Shown here piece by piece: positions 1 through 9,069 of a DNA stretch of 64,000 nucleotides (positions are counted from its first letter, which is position 1; every line of letters begins with the position of its first letter). Both the position numbers and the translations under genes were made by a program. The stretch comes from Rickettsiales bacterium (GTDB lineage Bacteria > Pseudomonadota > Alphaproteobacteria > Rickettsiales > CANDYO01): contig JAOARE010000036.1 in assembly GCA_025210695.1 (NCBI GenBank), forward strand, positions 25,396 to 89,395, given 5' to 3'. Below the pieces are notes generated by a model that worked only from the letters and a program-made list of their open reading frames with translations, searched no databases and had not been told where the DNA came from.

Positions 1-1
1 T

Positions 2-322
2 AGCAAAGAAGATAAGTTATTTCAAACTATGGAAAGAAAGCTACTAAGAGTGATAATGAATCCTGCTATGATTCTAAGTCTTGTTTTTGGATTATGGATA
101 GCCCAAATATATGGATTTAAGAATTTAGGAGGGTGGTTTCATATTAAAATGACTTTGGTAGTTATTATTTTATATTTTCATCACTTTCTGGGTAGAAGGA
201 GAAAAGATTTTGAAAAGGGACAAAATAAATATAGCCCAAAGTTTTACAGAATTATAAATGAAGTTCCTACAGTATTAATGATAGCCATAGTTATATTAGC
301 AATTGTTAAACCTTTTGAGTAA
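2..322 (+). CDS. hemJ: HemJ-type protoporphyrinogen IX oxidase, C-terminal part (cut by window edge)
   Basis: The frame is open from the window edge, so this is the last 106 codons of a gene that starts upstream; the methionine at base 29 is internal. HemJ (UPF0093, usually about 140 residues) is an inner-membrane protein that oxidises protoporphyrinogen IX in heme synthesis. The visible part holds family motifs: MERKLLRVIMNPAM, a GGWFHIK helix, YHHFLGR-type sequence (here YFHHFLGRRRKDF), and RIINEVPTVLMI before a closing hydrophobic helix ending in KPFE. Three hydrophobic helices are seen. The heme theme continues with hemC/hemD at 7-8.5 kb. Identification is confident; only the N terminus is missing. 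Confidence 0.9.
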   Translation, partial: SKEDKLFQTMERKLLRVIMNPAMILSLVFGLWIAQIYGFKNLGGWFHIKMTLVVIILYFHHFLGRRRKDFEKGQNKYSPKFYRIINEVPTVLMIAIVILAIVKPFE

Positions 323-344
323 TAAATGGTACTACTTTACTTGT

Positions 345-1535
345 TTAAAATGACTGTTTTAAATAGGAAAAATATGCTTGTCCTAATATTCTCTTGCTTT
401 GATCAATGTCTGGTTGAGTTAAAGAAGATATATCTAGTAGATTAGCTAGAATCATCATTTCTAGCAGTAACTGAATGGATAAGGCGCCCAGACTATAATC
501 ACTTATTTCTTCTATAATTAGTTCCCTGTAAGGGATTCCTTTTTCTTTGAGTCTATTTGTGTTTAATTTATGATAAGTTTTTTCTATCATCATGTTAACT
601 TCGTTATTATCTACCTTTGATTCATTACATAAAAATGTAAAATACTTATCTTGAGGTCCAGATAGAAATAATTGCCATAATCCATGTTGATCAAATATAC
701 CGTTAGTAATTATTGAAGAAAATCCTTTACCCTCTTTTGCTACAATTTCACTAGAGATTTGCATATATCTAACAAATATTTGTTCTAATAGATCATCATA
801 ATAGGACATTATATTAATGTTATATCCTTGAGATAATAAATGATAATTAATCCAAGCTGCTTGGATAGCATTATAAGGAGCGTTGAGTACTGTTTTTGCT
901 CCCATAATAATTTTATAAGGGCTCATTCCAATTAGTTTTGCTGGTAGAAGGCCAACTATTGAAAGCGAAGAAAATTTTCCTCCATTGCTAGTATATTCTA
1001 TAATATTAGCGTCAATTTGAATACCTATGTTTCTTAGAGGGTTATCTCCCTTTGTTATAATAAAGAAATGCTTTCCTAATAAATAATTATTGCCAAAATA
1101 TTCCTGATATCTGTTAATTATAGTATTAGTTTGATGTAATACTTCTACACTATTACCAGAGCGACTGATAATAATTATTGCTGCATTCTGTAAGTTATTC
1201 TGAGTGAAAATTTCTTTTTGTTTCTTTATAGAAAGACTGTCGCTATAAATAAGTTTAAAGTATTTTGATTGATAGTTTTTACAAGCAGTGAAAGCTTTAC
1301 TAGCGGACATGGAGCCACCAATTGAAATAATGATAGCTCTATTGTAGAGATTTAGAATCTTAGCAGAAATTGTTTCAATTAAAGATATTTCTTGATTGCA
1401 TAAATCTGCCCCGCACTTTTCATTGGTAAGGTTTATAGCTTTTTCTATTTTTAGTTGGGTTTCTTGAGACTTGGTAGATTTTTCTATTATTTTTTTATTG
1501 TTTGAGGATAAGTAAAAATTCTGCCTTATGGTCAT
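345..1535 (-). CDS. pgi: Glucose-6-phosphate isomerase, divergent
   Basis: This 396-residue protein has the SIS-type sugar isomerase fold of phosphoglucose isomerase, which interconverts glucose-6-phosphate and fructose-6-phosphate. Visible family features are IISIGGSMSASKAF (phosphate-binding loop), IIISRSGNSVEVLHQ, the signature GGKFSSLSIVGLLPA (the usual Arg is Lys here), and IFDQHGLWQLFLSGPQDK, which corresponds to the DQHS...GPxDK region with the catalytic His. It is shorter than typical PGI (about 440-550 residues) and rather divergent. No other glycolytic gene is in the window, so a role in supplying sugar phosphate for cell-envelope sugars is plausible but inferred. It lies 3 bases downstream of the bamF-like gene in the same direction. 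Confidence 0.8.
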   Translation of the reverse strand: MTIRQNFYLSSNNKKIIEKSTKSQETQLKIEKAINLTNEKCGADLCNQEISLIETISAKILNLYNRAIIISIGGSMSASKAFTACKNYQSKYFKLIYSDSLSIKKQKEIFTQNNLQNAAIIIISRSGNSVEVLHQTNTIINRYQEYFGNNYLLGKHFFIITKGDNPLRNIGIQIDANIIEYTSNGGKFSSLSIVGLLPAKLIGMSPYKIIMGAKTVLNAPYNAIQAAWINYHLLSQGYNINIMSYYDDLLEQIFVRYMQISSEIVAKEGKGFSSIITNGIFDQHGLWQLFLSGPQDKYFTFLCNESKVDNNEVNMMIEKTYHKLNTNRLKEKGIPYRELIIEEISDYSLGALSIQLLLEMMILANLLDISSLTQPDIDQSKRILGQAYFSYLKQSF

Positions 1536-1538
1536 AGA

Positions 1539-1790
1539 TTATTGATTTATATTTTGTAGAATGAGATTCTCTCCCTTGGATAAATTATTGTCTTTTTCTT
1601 GTTCTGGACTGTTTTTCTTTGCCATTAATTCTTCTGGTGATTGGATATCAAAGTTTGGTGGTACAGTCAGTGGAGGATTAGTTGTCACTTGATATTCATC
1701 AGGTTGGTATTTCACTAATCCTGCTTTTTCTTTCAAATTAGTACAAGAAGTAATTAATATTAATAATATTAAATATATAATCTTATTCAT
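1539..1790 (-). CDS. BamF-like lipoprotein (DUF3035 family)
   Basis: An 83-residue protein starting MNKIIYLILLILITSC, a lipoprotein signal peptide whose lipobox ends at Cys16. The mature part contains the proline-rich block NPPLTVPPNFDIQSPEELMAKK, typical of DUF3035, named as a beta-barrel assembly machine subunit in alphaproteobacteria. A longer frame reaches back into lspA, but the ATG at 1790 gives a clean signal peptide just 2 bases after the lspA stop, so I chose it. The lspA-bamF order is common in alphaproteobacteria, and a lipoprotein beside the lipoprotein signal peptidase makes sense. It presumably acts at the outer membrane with BamA; the BamE homologue is at 14.7 kb. Confidence 0.75.
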   Translation of the reverse strand: MNKIIYLILLILITSCTNLKEKAGLVKYQPDEYQVTTNPPLTVPPNFDIQSPEELMAKKNSPEQEKDNNLSKGENLILQNINQ

Positions 1791-1792
1791 AT

Positions 1793-2251
1793 TCAGTCTC
1801 TTTTTATATCTATGCTTGAAACTATCAGTATAGCCACACCTAAACATATTGCGCTATCTGCAATATTAAAATTTGGCCAATAATATTCATTCCAATGTAA
1901 CTGTATAAAATCTACTACTCCAGGACGAAAAATACGATCAACTACGTTGCCAATCGCTCCACCTATAGTAATCCCCAAAGCAAGACTTTCTGCTAACATA
2001 ACAGAATCTATAAGCCATTTCAATAAAAAGCAAATTATAATTATAGAGAGACATAGAAATATGTAGTTGCTATAGTTGCTTTGGTTGAACAAACCAAAAC
2101 TAATTCCTCTATTATAGACTAGTACTAAATTGAAGAACTCAGTAACTTTGGTAACAGAAATATACTCAACAAAGTTGGTTACGGCCAAATGTTTTGTGAT
2201 TTGATCGATAATTAAGGTAAATAAAGCTAGAAATATACTTATTTTTTTCAT
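1793..2251 (-). CDS. lspA: Lipoprotein signal peptidase (signal peptidase II)
   Basis: A 152-residue inner-membrane aspartyl protease that removes the signal peptide of diacylglyceryl-prolipoproteins. Four hydrophobic helices are visible. The family motifs are present: DQITKHLA near the N terminus, VYNRGISFGLF, GGAIGNVVDRIFRPGVVDFI with the first catalytic Asp, and FNIADSAICLG with the second. Length is normal. It sits between lptG (2-base gap) and the bamF-like lipoprotein gene. Likely substrates encoded in this window include the BamF-like, BamE and RlpA proteins. Confidence 0.95.
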   Translation of the reverse strand: MKKISIFLALFTLIIDQITKHLAVTNFVEYISVTKVTEFFNLVLVYNRGISFGLFNQSNYSNYIFLCLSIIIICFLLKWLIDSVMLAESLALGITIGGAIGNVVDRIFRPGVVDFIQLHWNEYYWPNFNIADSAICLGVAILIVSSIDIKRD

Positions 2252-2253
2252 AT

Positions 2254-3351
2254 TTACTCTTCTTCATAATGAATTAATGCAGCACTACTTAGTAATAAAT
2301 ATGCTATACTTGGGGCAAGTACAGCAATGTTTATTGGTAATACGGAAGTTAGTGCCATAACATTAACCATTTTCTCAAAGAAATAAATAAATATAGCTAT
2401 GATGCTTGCAACAATAAATACTATTCCAAGTTTACCACTGCGAGGTAAGTTAATAGAACAAGATAGAGCAATTAATACTAAAGATACGTATAATATGGGG
2501 CTTGCTATTAATGATTTATAATATAATTCATGTTTTAGAGTCGAGAAACCTGATTGTTTAACCTGAGAGATAAAATTACTTAGATCCCAGAATGGTATAA
2601 TTTCAGGGTTGGCAATGCTTTCTTGGATTTGATTAATTGCCAAGCTAGTAGGTAAAATAACTTGCTTTAATTGCTCTAATTCTAAACCAGGAGAGTATTT
2701 TGTTACATTTTTTAATATTAATAATCCGTCCTCAATAGATATAATATCGGCTTTATAATTATTGGTGAAGTCATGATTCTTACCAGCGTAATATAGAGAT
2801 GCATTTGATAAAGAGGTTCCATGTTCTATTACATTTTTTGCAGTTATAAATTTTTCATTTTCTGGATTAGGAGTTTGGTCATATAGCCATATACCATTTG
2901 AATGGAGAGATACTCGGTTTGATTTATAATCAAAGTATCGATTTTCAAGAATTCTGTTTTTATCTAGAAAAATTGCTGAAATAGGGTGAAGTACCCATAA
3001 TATTAGAAGGCTGAGTATTAAAGTTGTTCCAATAATTGGGATGCATAGAGACCAAATAGAAATGCCTGCGGATTTTGCAGCCGCAATTTCAAAGTTATTA
3101 TTTAATTTGGTGAAAGTAAGGATTGATCCAAATAGAAAAATAAAAGGAAGAAATGAAAAAATTAAAAAAGGCACTTTATAAAATGCTATTTTTAACATCT
3201 GTAGAATTAAAATTTCTTTTCCTTGTACTTTACGAATTAGTTCTAATAAATCAAGAATAAAGCTGATAAAGCAGAAGGCTAAAAATACATAAAATAAATT
3301 TAATAACAAATTGCGTACCACATATAATGATAAAGTAGTAGAAAAACGCAT
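2254..3351 (-). CDS. lptG: LPS export ABC transporter permease LptG
   Basis: A 365-residue member of the YjgP/YjgQ permease family. LptG forms the membrane channel with LptF, powered by LptB, and extracts LPS from the inner membrane for transport to the outer membrane. The N-terminal amphipathic start (SLYVVRNLLLNLFYVFLAFCFISFILDLLELI), the AAAKSAGIS coupling segment near residue 95, a central periplasmic beta-jellyroll region, and three C-terminal transmembrane helices match LptG rather than LptF by the longer LDLLE...K segment. Presence implies an LPS-bearing outer membrane. LptF is not in the window. Confidence 0.85.
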   Translation of the reverse strand: MRFSTTLSLYVVRNLLLNLFYVFLAFCFISFILDLLELIRKVQGKEILILQMLKIAFYKVPFLIFSFLPFIFLFGSILTFTKLNNNFEIAAAKSAGISIWSLCIPIIGTTLILSLLILWVLHPISAIFLDKNRILENRYFDYKSNRVSLHSNGIWLYDQTPNPENEKFITAKNVIEHGTSLSNASLYYAGKNHDFTNNYKADIISIEDGLLILKNVTKYSPGLELEQLKQVILPTSLAINQIQESIANPEIIPFWDLSNFISQVKQSGFSTLKHELYYKSLIASPILYVSLVLIALSCSINLPRSGKLGIVFIVASIIAIFIYFFEKMVNVMALTSVLPINIAVLAPSIAYLLLSSAALIHYEEE

Positions 3352-3426
3352 AGTATCTCATTATTTTAGTTTGTAAGGATAGTCAAACATTATAAATATC
3401 ATCCCGAATAAATCAAGGAATGAATT

Positions 3427-4332
3427 TTATTTGTTCTTTTTTTTCTCTGGCTGTTGCATCTCTAAATATTTATATCTCTCTGGATCAGAGAACCAATTAT
3501 CTCGTACTTTTACAAACAAAAATAAGTGGATCTTGCAATCGGTCAATTGTCCTATTTCTTCTCTGGCAAGTATACCTATTTTTTTTATCATTTGACCTTT
3601 ACAACCTAAGACTATTTGTTTATGTGAGTTTTTTGTTACAAAAATAACTTGATTTACTTTAATGCTTCCATCCTTTTGTCTTTCCCAAGATTCTGTTTCT
3701 ACAGTTAAGTTGTAAGGAAGCTCATCAGACAAATTAAGAAATAATTTTTCACGAGTGATTTCTGAGGCAACAACCCTTAGAGGAGAGGTTGTCATTTGTT
3801 CTTTAGGAAAATACCATTTAGAATTAGGAGACTTAGAAATTAAGTATTGTAATAGATGATTTATTCCATCGTTTTTTAGAGCTGAAACTGTTAATACCTT
3901 CTCAAAATTTCTACTATTGCTATATTGTTCAGTTAGTCTATTTAATTTTTCAGTAGTGACCATGTCTTTCTTGTTGATTAATAGAATTGGTTTTATTTTT
4001 AACTTAATAAATTCACTAATAATTTTATCAGTATCAGAGCATATTCCTCTGACTGCATCTATTACCAATAAAACCATATCTATTCCATCAAGTCCTGACC
4101 AAGCAGTTTTAACGATTGCTGTTTCAAGCTTTTTAGTGGGAGTGAATATTCCAGGCGTATCGACAAAAACTAACTGACTATCTCCCTGGTTATAAATAGC
4201 TTTAAGGGTGGTTCTAGTGGTTTGAACTTTAGGGCTGACAATTGACAATTTAGTTCCAATTATTTGATTTAAAATAGTCGATTTTCCAACATTAGGAGAT
4301 CCACAAATTGCTATAAAGGCTGCTTTTTGCAT
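3427..4332 (-). CDS. era: GTPase Era, 16S rRNA-binding
   Basis: A 301-residue GTPase needed for 30S subunit maturation. G1 (GSPNVGKST), G3 (DTPG) and G4 (NKKD) are all present, followed by a C-terminal KH domain with the FVTKNSHKQIVLGCKGQMIK core and a DNWFSD segment near the end. A longer frame exists, but the start MQKAAFIAICG at 4332 places the P-loop at the usual distance from the N terminus. The gene overlaps the end of rnc by 22 bases; the rnc-era order is the classic one. Confidence 0.95.
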   Translation of the reverse strand: MQKAAFIAICGSPNVGKSTILNQIIGTKLSIVSPKVQTTRTTLKAIYNQGDSQLVFVDTPGIFTPTKKLETAIVKTAWSGLDGIDMVLLVIDAVRGICSDTDKIISEFIKLKIKPILLINKKDMVTTEKLNRLTEQYSNSRNFEKVLTVSALKNDGINHLLQYLISKSPNSKWYFPKEQMTTSPLRVVASEITREKLFLNLSDELPYNLTVETESWERQKDGSIKVNQVIFVTKNSHKQIVLGCKGQMIKKIGILAREEIGQLTDCKIHLFLFVKVRDNWFSDPERYKYLEMQQPEKKKNK

Positions 4333-4997
4333 GCTTGTTTTTCCATTTGTAATAATAATAGTGATGCGGCTTCTTTTTCTGCTTGTTTCTTTGAGTTTCC
4401 TTTTCCAATACATTCCTTGAATCCTGGTATTTTTAACTTGACTCTAAAAGTAAGTTTATGTTCAGGGCCCGTAGAGCTGATTAGTTCATATTTAGGAAGG
4501 GGGAGTCCTAATTTTTGTAACTCTTCTTGTAGTTTACTTTTAGGGTCAATAGGAACTTCTACCATTTTATCAAGGATGTCATGCCATAAGTTAAATATAA
4601 TTGGTTTTACGGAATCTAACCCTCCATCTAAATAAATTGCTCCTAGAATAGCCTCTAATACGTTTTCAAGGTTATGAGAATTTCTACGCCCTCCAGATTT
4701 ATCTTCGGCGTATGTCATTATTATCATCTTGCCTAGGTTTAACTTAAGAGCAATTTGTGTCAGTATTTCTCCAGATACCAGATATGATCTTCTCTTTGCT
4801 AGACTTCCTTCGTCTTCTTCAGGAAATTTATTTATAAGAAACTCAGATATAACTAAACTTAATGCAGAGTCACCTAGAAACTCTAGACGCTCATAACTTG
4901 TTAAATTTGATTTGTTATGCGCGCATAAGCTTGGATGAGTTAAGGCATGTTTAAGAAAAATTGGATTTATAAAATTATATCCTAATATGTGATTCAT
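4311..4997 (-). CDS. rnc: Ribonuclease III
   Basis: A 228-residue double-strand-specific endoribonuclease that processes rRNA precursors and structured mRNAs. The signature ERLEFLGDSALSLVISEFL with catalytic Glu/Asp lies near residue 38, the second acidic cluster (NVLEAILGAIYLDGG) follows, and the C-terminal dsRNA-binding domain (DPKSKLQEELQKLG..., then a KKQAEKEAASLLL helix) is complete. The start overlaps the stop of the upstream HemY-like gene by 4 bases, suggesting translational coupling, and its own end overlaps era. Confidence 0.95.
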   Translation of the reverse strand: MNHILGYNFINPIFLKHALTHPSLCAHNKSNLTSYERLEFLGDSALSLVISEFLINKFPEEDEGSLAKRRSYLVSGEILTQIALKLNLGKMIIMTYAEDKSGGRRNSHNLENVLEAILGAIYLDGGLDSVKPIIFNLWHDILDKMVEVPIDPKSKLQEELQKLGLPLPKYELISSTGPEHKLTFRVKLKIPGFKECIGKGNSKKQAEKEAASLLLLQMEKQACKKQPL

Positions 4998-6175
4998 AGT
5001 CTATGTAGCCAATTAATAATTATAGAATGGTTATTATGTGCTTTGGCTTCGATTAAGGCCATTAATTTGCAGGTTTCAGAATCAGGGGCATGTAGGGCTA
5101 GTAATTGATCCATCACAGCTCTGCCTTGAGCAAGCATATCTTCTTTTATATAAAGTTCGGCTAGCACGATATAGCCTTCTTTTGCATCTGGTTTTTTATC
5201 AATTAGATTTTCTAGCAATTGAACTTTTTTATTTATTGTTTCATCTTGAGATATATTTACTATTAAATGTGCCAGCATTATAGATGGTAGGTTTATCCAT
5301 GCTTTTTGTATTATTTTATAGGCTAATTTCTTATCGTTATTTTGAGAATAAAGCCTTGCTAGAGTAGCTACTGCTTCATAATAAGAAGGTTGTAGTTTTA
5401 AAGCTTTTTCTAATAGGGATATAGCTTTATCTTTTTGTAAATTAGCAATCAAATAATTTGCATGCTCTAGAAGATTTTTAGTTAACATAGCTTTGTAATC
5501 TTTTTTATTAACAAACTTATATCTAAAATATTCATGTATAATATATTCTGCTTTTTCATAGAGGTCTAATGCTGTGTAAATTTCTATCAAATAACTTAAT
5601 AACCAAGAAGATTTAGGATTAATTAAAAAAGCTTTCTCAGCATAAGCTAACGCTTCATGATAGCATTTCTTTTGTATTCTTAGAGCTATAAGTCCTTTTA
5701 ATCCAATAAGTTTATAGGATTGATATTGAATTAACTTTTGATATGATTCTTCTAAGTTATCGCTATTAGTTAGTTCATAGAATTTTGTTATAAGCAAAGA
5801 TACAATAGGGTTTAATTCTTGTATTTGTGAATGATTTTTATTGGCATGAAGTTTTTTGATATTCTTTTTTACTAAAGTTAAGTCTTCGCTATGTAGTGAA
5901 GAGAAGCAGTCTAGAAGTAATAATAAATTGTCATGATTTTGTTTTTCATAGTAATGTTTTCTTAAAGAGCTAGGGATGTTTTTTAGAAAAATAAGAAAGT
6001 AAATTATTAAGAATAATATTATGAGGGTAATAAGTAAGAATATTGTAGCAAATATTGTAGATATTTCCACGTGATATCCAAGCCATTCGATAATAATATT
6101 ACTTTCATTGCCCAGTGATATCCATATAGAGCTTAATAGTACTAATAAGCATAAGGTAAAAAGTATTATACGCAT
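4994..6175 (-). CDS. HemY-like membrane protein with TPR repeats
   Basis: A 393-residue protein with an N-terminal transmembrane segment, a second hydrophobic helix around residues 40-65, then helical repeats of TPR type (for example EAVATLARLYSQNNDKKLAY and EGYIVLAELYIKEDMLAQGRAVMDQLL). This is the layout of the HemY N-terminal family protein encoded after hemC/hemD in proteobacteria. Despite its name it is not the oxidase also called HemY; its function is poorly defined, probably a membrane scaffold. It follows the Mic60-position gene with no gap and overlaps rnc by 4 bases, so it belongs to the long hemC-to-era minus-strand run. Confidence 0.75.
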   Translation of the reverse strand: MRIILFTLCLLVLLSSIWISLGNESNIIIEWLGYHVEISTIFATIFLLITLIILFLIIYFLIFLKNIPSSLRKHYYEKQNHDNLLLLLDCFSSLHSEDLTLVKKNIKKLHANKNHSQIQELNPIVSLLITKFYELTNSDNLEESYQKLIQYQSYKLIGLKGLIALRIQKKCYHEALAYAEKAFLINPKSSWLLSYLIEIYTALDLYEKAEYIIHEYFRYKFVNKKDYKAMLTKNLLEHANYLIANLQKDKAISLLEKALKLQPSYYEAVATLARLYSQNNDKKLAYKIIQKAWINLPSIMLAHLIVNISQDETINKKVQLLENLIDKKPDAKEGYIVLAELYIKEDMLAQGRAVMDQLLALHAPDSETCKLMALIEAKAHNNHSIIINWLHRL

Positions 6176-6982
6176 TTATTTGCTCACCATATTTTTATTT
6201 TGTTTGTTTAATAATATTTCTTCTACTTTAATCAATTCATCATGAATAATTAATTGATTCTTTATATTTAATTTAAATTGATTTAAAGATTTTATATCTT
6301 TAGGAAGATCGTTTAGGTGGTTTTCAGCTTTTTGTAGGTCATTTTCCATTAATGCTTGTTCAATTAAAACAACTTGTTTATCTAATCCACCATTTTCTAT
6401 AGCTCTTTCCCCTATAGGCCTAATAAAAACATAATGATGTATATCAAGAAAATTAGAGTTATTAGGTTGTTGATATAAAGTTATGACTATATCCTTAAAA
6501 GCTGCTTTGAAGTAATTCACTGGTTTATTATGTGGGGCTAAATCAATTAACTTATCAAGACGCTGTTTTAATTCATCAGAGTGAATTATATAGCTTTTTA
6601 AAACTAATAATTGAGGTGTAAAATCATTTCCTTTTTCAGCGCTGGATTTTACTTTGTAGAAGTTGTGGATGAAGTCATATAGCGCTAGATATGGATCCGA
6701 TAGAGTTCCTTCTTCTTTAGGTTTAGTGCTTATTGTTTCTTTTGTGCTTGCAATATCTTTTTTTATTGGGGCTGAGGTTTTAGAGAGCTCAGAAATTCTT
6801 TTTTGATTAGATCCTAATTTAGAAATTTTTTGATTAATGTCATCAACTTTATAGGTAAGTTGAAAATTAATGTAAAGCGCCACAAGAATTCCTATCCCTA
6901 ATATCAACATTATGGATACTAGCCATAATTTACGATTAGGAGATTTTGTTTTTACTTTACTTTGTTTATCAGTCATTTGCAT
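6176..6982 (-). CDS. Single-pass coiled-coil inner-membrane protein in the Mic60 (mitofilin) position
   Basis: A 268-residue protein with a Lys-rich N terminus, one transmembrane helix (residues about 20-42, LWLVSIMLILGIGILVALYI), a predicted coiled-coil region (YKVDDINQKISKLGSNQKRISEL), then an all-helical C-terminal domain with ENDLQKAENHLNDLPKD near the end. In alphaproteobacteria the gene between hemD and the HemY-like gene encodes the bacterial Mic60 homologue, and topology and the C-terminal helical block fit. It is shorter than typical Mic60 because the coiled coil is short. The assignment rests on position and architecture more than residue matches. Confidence 0.5.
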   Translation of the reverse strand: MQMTDKQSKVKTKSPNRKLWLVSIMLILGIGILVALYINFQLTYKVDDINQKISKLGSNQKRISELSKTSAPIKKDIASTKETISTKPKEEGTLSDPYLALYDFIHNFYKVKSSAEKGNDFTPQLLVLKSYIIHSDELKQRLDKLIDLAPHNKPVNYFKAAFKDIVITLYQQPNNSNFLDIHHYVFIRPIGERAIENGGLDKQVVLIEQALMENDLQKAENHLNDLPKDIKSLNQFKLNIKNQLIIHDELIKVEEILLNKQNKNMVSK

Positions 6983-7656
6983 ATTTTGTCTATTGAGTTC
7001 ATTATACTCTTGAGAGACGGATCTTTTGATACATAATAAGAATGTAGATTAAGACCTTTCAAGCTATTATTAATATTATCACTTAAGGATAATGAAATTA
7101 TTCTATCACAATATGATTCTAATTTGTATTTTTTAATGTGGTTTAAGAATATTTGAGCTGTTCTTTTGGAGAAAAAGAGACATAATTTTAAATTATCTGA
7201 TTGAATAAATTTAATAAACTCATTAGAAGCAGATTCAATTATTTTTGCTTTATATACTTCCAACCTAGTAATCTTTTTATTTAAAGAGCTTAAGTCATCG
7301 CTAATATCTACCCCAGATAAATATAATAAATTACTATATGGTTGAATGAAATTTTTTAATTCTTCAATATTGGCTCCTGCGTAAATACTATTTATAAATC
7401 CCAAAGACCTTGCAAATTCAGTGCTGTGTTCACCAATTACAAATAGTTTTAATTTTTTATCTGCATTTACGATTGCTTTAATAGCATTTTTGCTAGTAAT
7501 TATAATAGCTTCATATTTATCAAAATTCTTAAAGTTTATGTTCTGAAATAATTCAATTTCAAGTAAAGGATTAATAACAGGATGGTGTCCAAAATTAGTT
7601 AACTCTTTAGCTAATATAATTGCTTCATCGATGGGCCTTGTAATAAGGATTTTCAT
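6973..7656 (-). CDS. hemD: Uroporphyrinogen-III synthase
   Basis: A 227-residue protein of the HemD family, which cyclises hydroxymethylbilane with inversion of ring D to give uroporphyrinogen III. The N terminus MKILITRPIDEAIILAKEL and the segments YEAIIITSKNAIKAI and LYLSGVDISDDL match the usual poorly conserved HemD pattern; the C-terminal part has the FFSKRTAQIFLNHIK motif. The start overlaps the hemC stop by 4 bases (ATGA), and the end overlaps the next gene by 10 bases, so the heme genes are translationally coupled. Confidence 0.85.
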   Translation of the reverse strand: MKILITRPIDEAIILAKELTNFGHHPVINPLLEIELFQNINFKNFDKYEAIIITSKNAIKAIVNADKKLKLFVIGEHSTEFARSLGFINSIYAGANIEELKNFIQPYSNLLYLSGVDISDDLSSLNKKITRLEVYKAKIIESASNEFIKFIQSDNLKLCLFFSKRTAQIFLNHIKKYKLESYCDRIISLSLSDNINNSLKGLNLHSYYVSKDPSLKSIMNSIDKICK

Positions 7657-8552
7657 GATATTAGAAATGGTTTAAGTTTAATGCCCATTTCATGTCCTAT
7701 TTTATGGGCATCTTTAGTAGAACCTCTTGCTTTGTCGCGAAATATTTTTCCTTTGGAGTTAATAACTAAACAATCGAGGCTTATTTGATCATCCTTTAGA
7801 GTGGCATAAGCGGCTATAGGTACTGAACAGTCAGCTTCAAGGCATTCTAAGAATGCTCTTTCTGCTGTTGTACAAATTTCTGTTTCAGGATGATTAATGC
7901 TGCGAAGAAGCTTGTAAATATTTTTATCGTTTTTTCTGCACTCCACTCCAATTATTCCTTGAGAAATAGCTGGTAGAAACTCTTTAATTTGTAAAGGAGA
8001 ATATAGAGATTCTTCAATGTTTAATCTTCTTATTCCAGCCATTGCTAAGAATGTGGCGTCCACCTGGTTTTGTTTTAATTTTTCTATTCTAGTTAAGATA
8101 TTGCCTCTAAATGGTACGATTTTTAAATCCGGTCTATAATGTAAAGTTATGGATGCTCTGCGTATAGAAGATGTTCCCACGGTAGATCCTTTAGGGAGTT
8201 CATCTAAAGTCTTGTAATTATGAGATATAAAAGCATCACGAGGGTCTTCTCTTTTTAAGCAAGTGGCAATAGTTGCTTTTGGGTGAAGATTAGCAGTCAT
8301 GTCCTTTAAAGAATGTACAGCAAAATCTATTCTGTTATCTAATAAGGCCTCTTCAATTTCTTTGATAAATAAATTTTTCCCCCCTATTTCAGAGAGACTT
8401 TTATTTAGAATCTTATCACCAATTGTTTTTATTTTTACAATTTCGAATTGATTATAAGATAAATCAGGATTGCTCTTAATTAATGATTCGCAAACTAATT
8501 CTGTTTGGGTTAGCGCCAATTTGCTATCGCGTGTGCCGACTTTATATTTCAT
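7653..8552 (-). CDS. hemC: Hydroxymethylbilane synthase (porphobilinogen deaminase)
   Basis: A 299-residue enzyme that polymerises four porphobilinogens into hydroxymethylbilane. Visible landmarks are GTRDSKLALTQTE near the N terminus, the KTIGD and FIKEIEEALLD segments, the HSLKDM motif carrying the catalytic Asp, RRASITLHYRPDL, RGNILTRIEKL, and the cofactor-attachment region LEADCSVPIAAYA, where the Cys carries the dipyrromethane. Length is normal. It heads the hemC-hemD-Mic60-like-HemY-like operon, following a 70-base gap after dut. Confidence 0.95.
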   Translation of the reverse strand: MKYKVGTRDSKLALTQTELVCESLIKSNPDLSYNQFEIVKIKTIGDKILNKSLSEIGGKNLFIKEIEEALLDNRIDFAVHSLKDMTANLHPKATIATCLKREDPRDAFISHNYKTLDELPKGSTVGTSSIRRASITLHYRPDLKIVPFRGNILTRIEKLKQNQVDATFLAMAGIRRLNIEESLYSPLQIKEFLPAISQGIIGVECRKNDKNIYKLLRSINHPETEICTTAERAFLECLEADCSVPIAAYATLKDDQISLDCLVINSKGKIFRDKARGSTKDAHKIGHEMGIKLKPFLIS

Positions 8553-8622
8553 AAATTATTGATTCGTATTGAAGTTAGGTATCAATATATCCTTAAGCCC
8601 TAAATATAATTTTGTTTTTGGA

Positions 8623-9069
8623 TTAAACTCCGGTTGATCCAAAGCCACCTTTTCCTCTTGTTGTATTATCTAAATCTTCAACTTCATTGAATTTTGCTTG
8701 AATATATGGTGCAATAATCATCTGAGCAATTCTCATTTCTCTAGAAATAACAAAATCTTTATCTCCCAGATTAATTAAAACCACTCCAATTTCTCCACGA
8801 TAATCAGCATCAATTGTTCCTGGTGTATTTAAAACAGTGATTCCATTTTTAAACGCTAGTCCAGACCTTGGCCTAATTTGAGCTTCGTATCCGTCAGGTA
8901 ATGCAATAGATATTCCAGTGGGAACTAACACACGTTGATTTACTTTCAAGGTAATATCCCCATCAATAGCGGCCATTAGATCCATTCCAGCACTATGAGA
9001 AGTTGCATAATGAGGCAATTTCATGTTTTTACCATGAGCTAATTGTTTGATTTTTACTTCTATAGTCAT
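8623..9069 (-). CDS. dut: Deoxyuridine 5'-triphosphate nucleotidohydrolase
   Basis: A 148-residue trimeric dUTPase that hydrolyses dUTP to dUMP and pyrophosphate. All five family motifs are visible: [43 protein letters not shown] and the C-terminal [10 protein letters not shown] arm. The start overlaps the sdhB stop (ATGA), so it is co-transcribed with the sdh operon, an arrangement that probably reflects genome compaction rather than shared function. Confidence 0.97.
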   Translation of the reverse strand: MTIEVKIKQLAHGKNMKLPHYATSHSAGMDLMAAIDGDITLKVNQRVLVPTGISIALPDGYEAQIRPRSGLAFKNGITVLNTPGTIDADYRGEIGVVLINLGDKDFVISREMRIAQMIIAPYIQAKFNEVEDLDNTTRGKGGFGSTGV

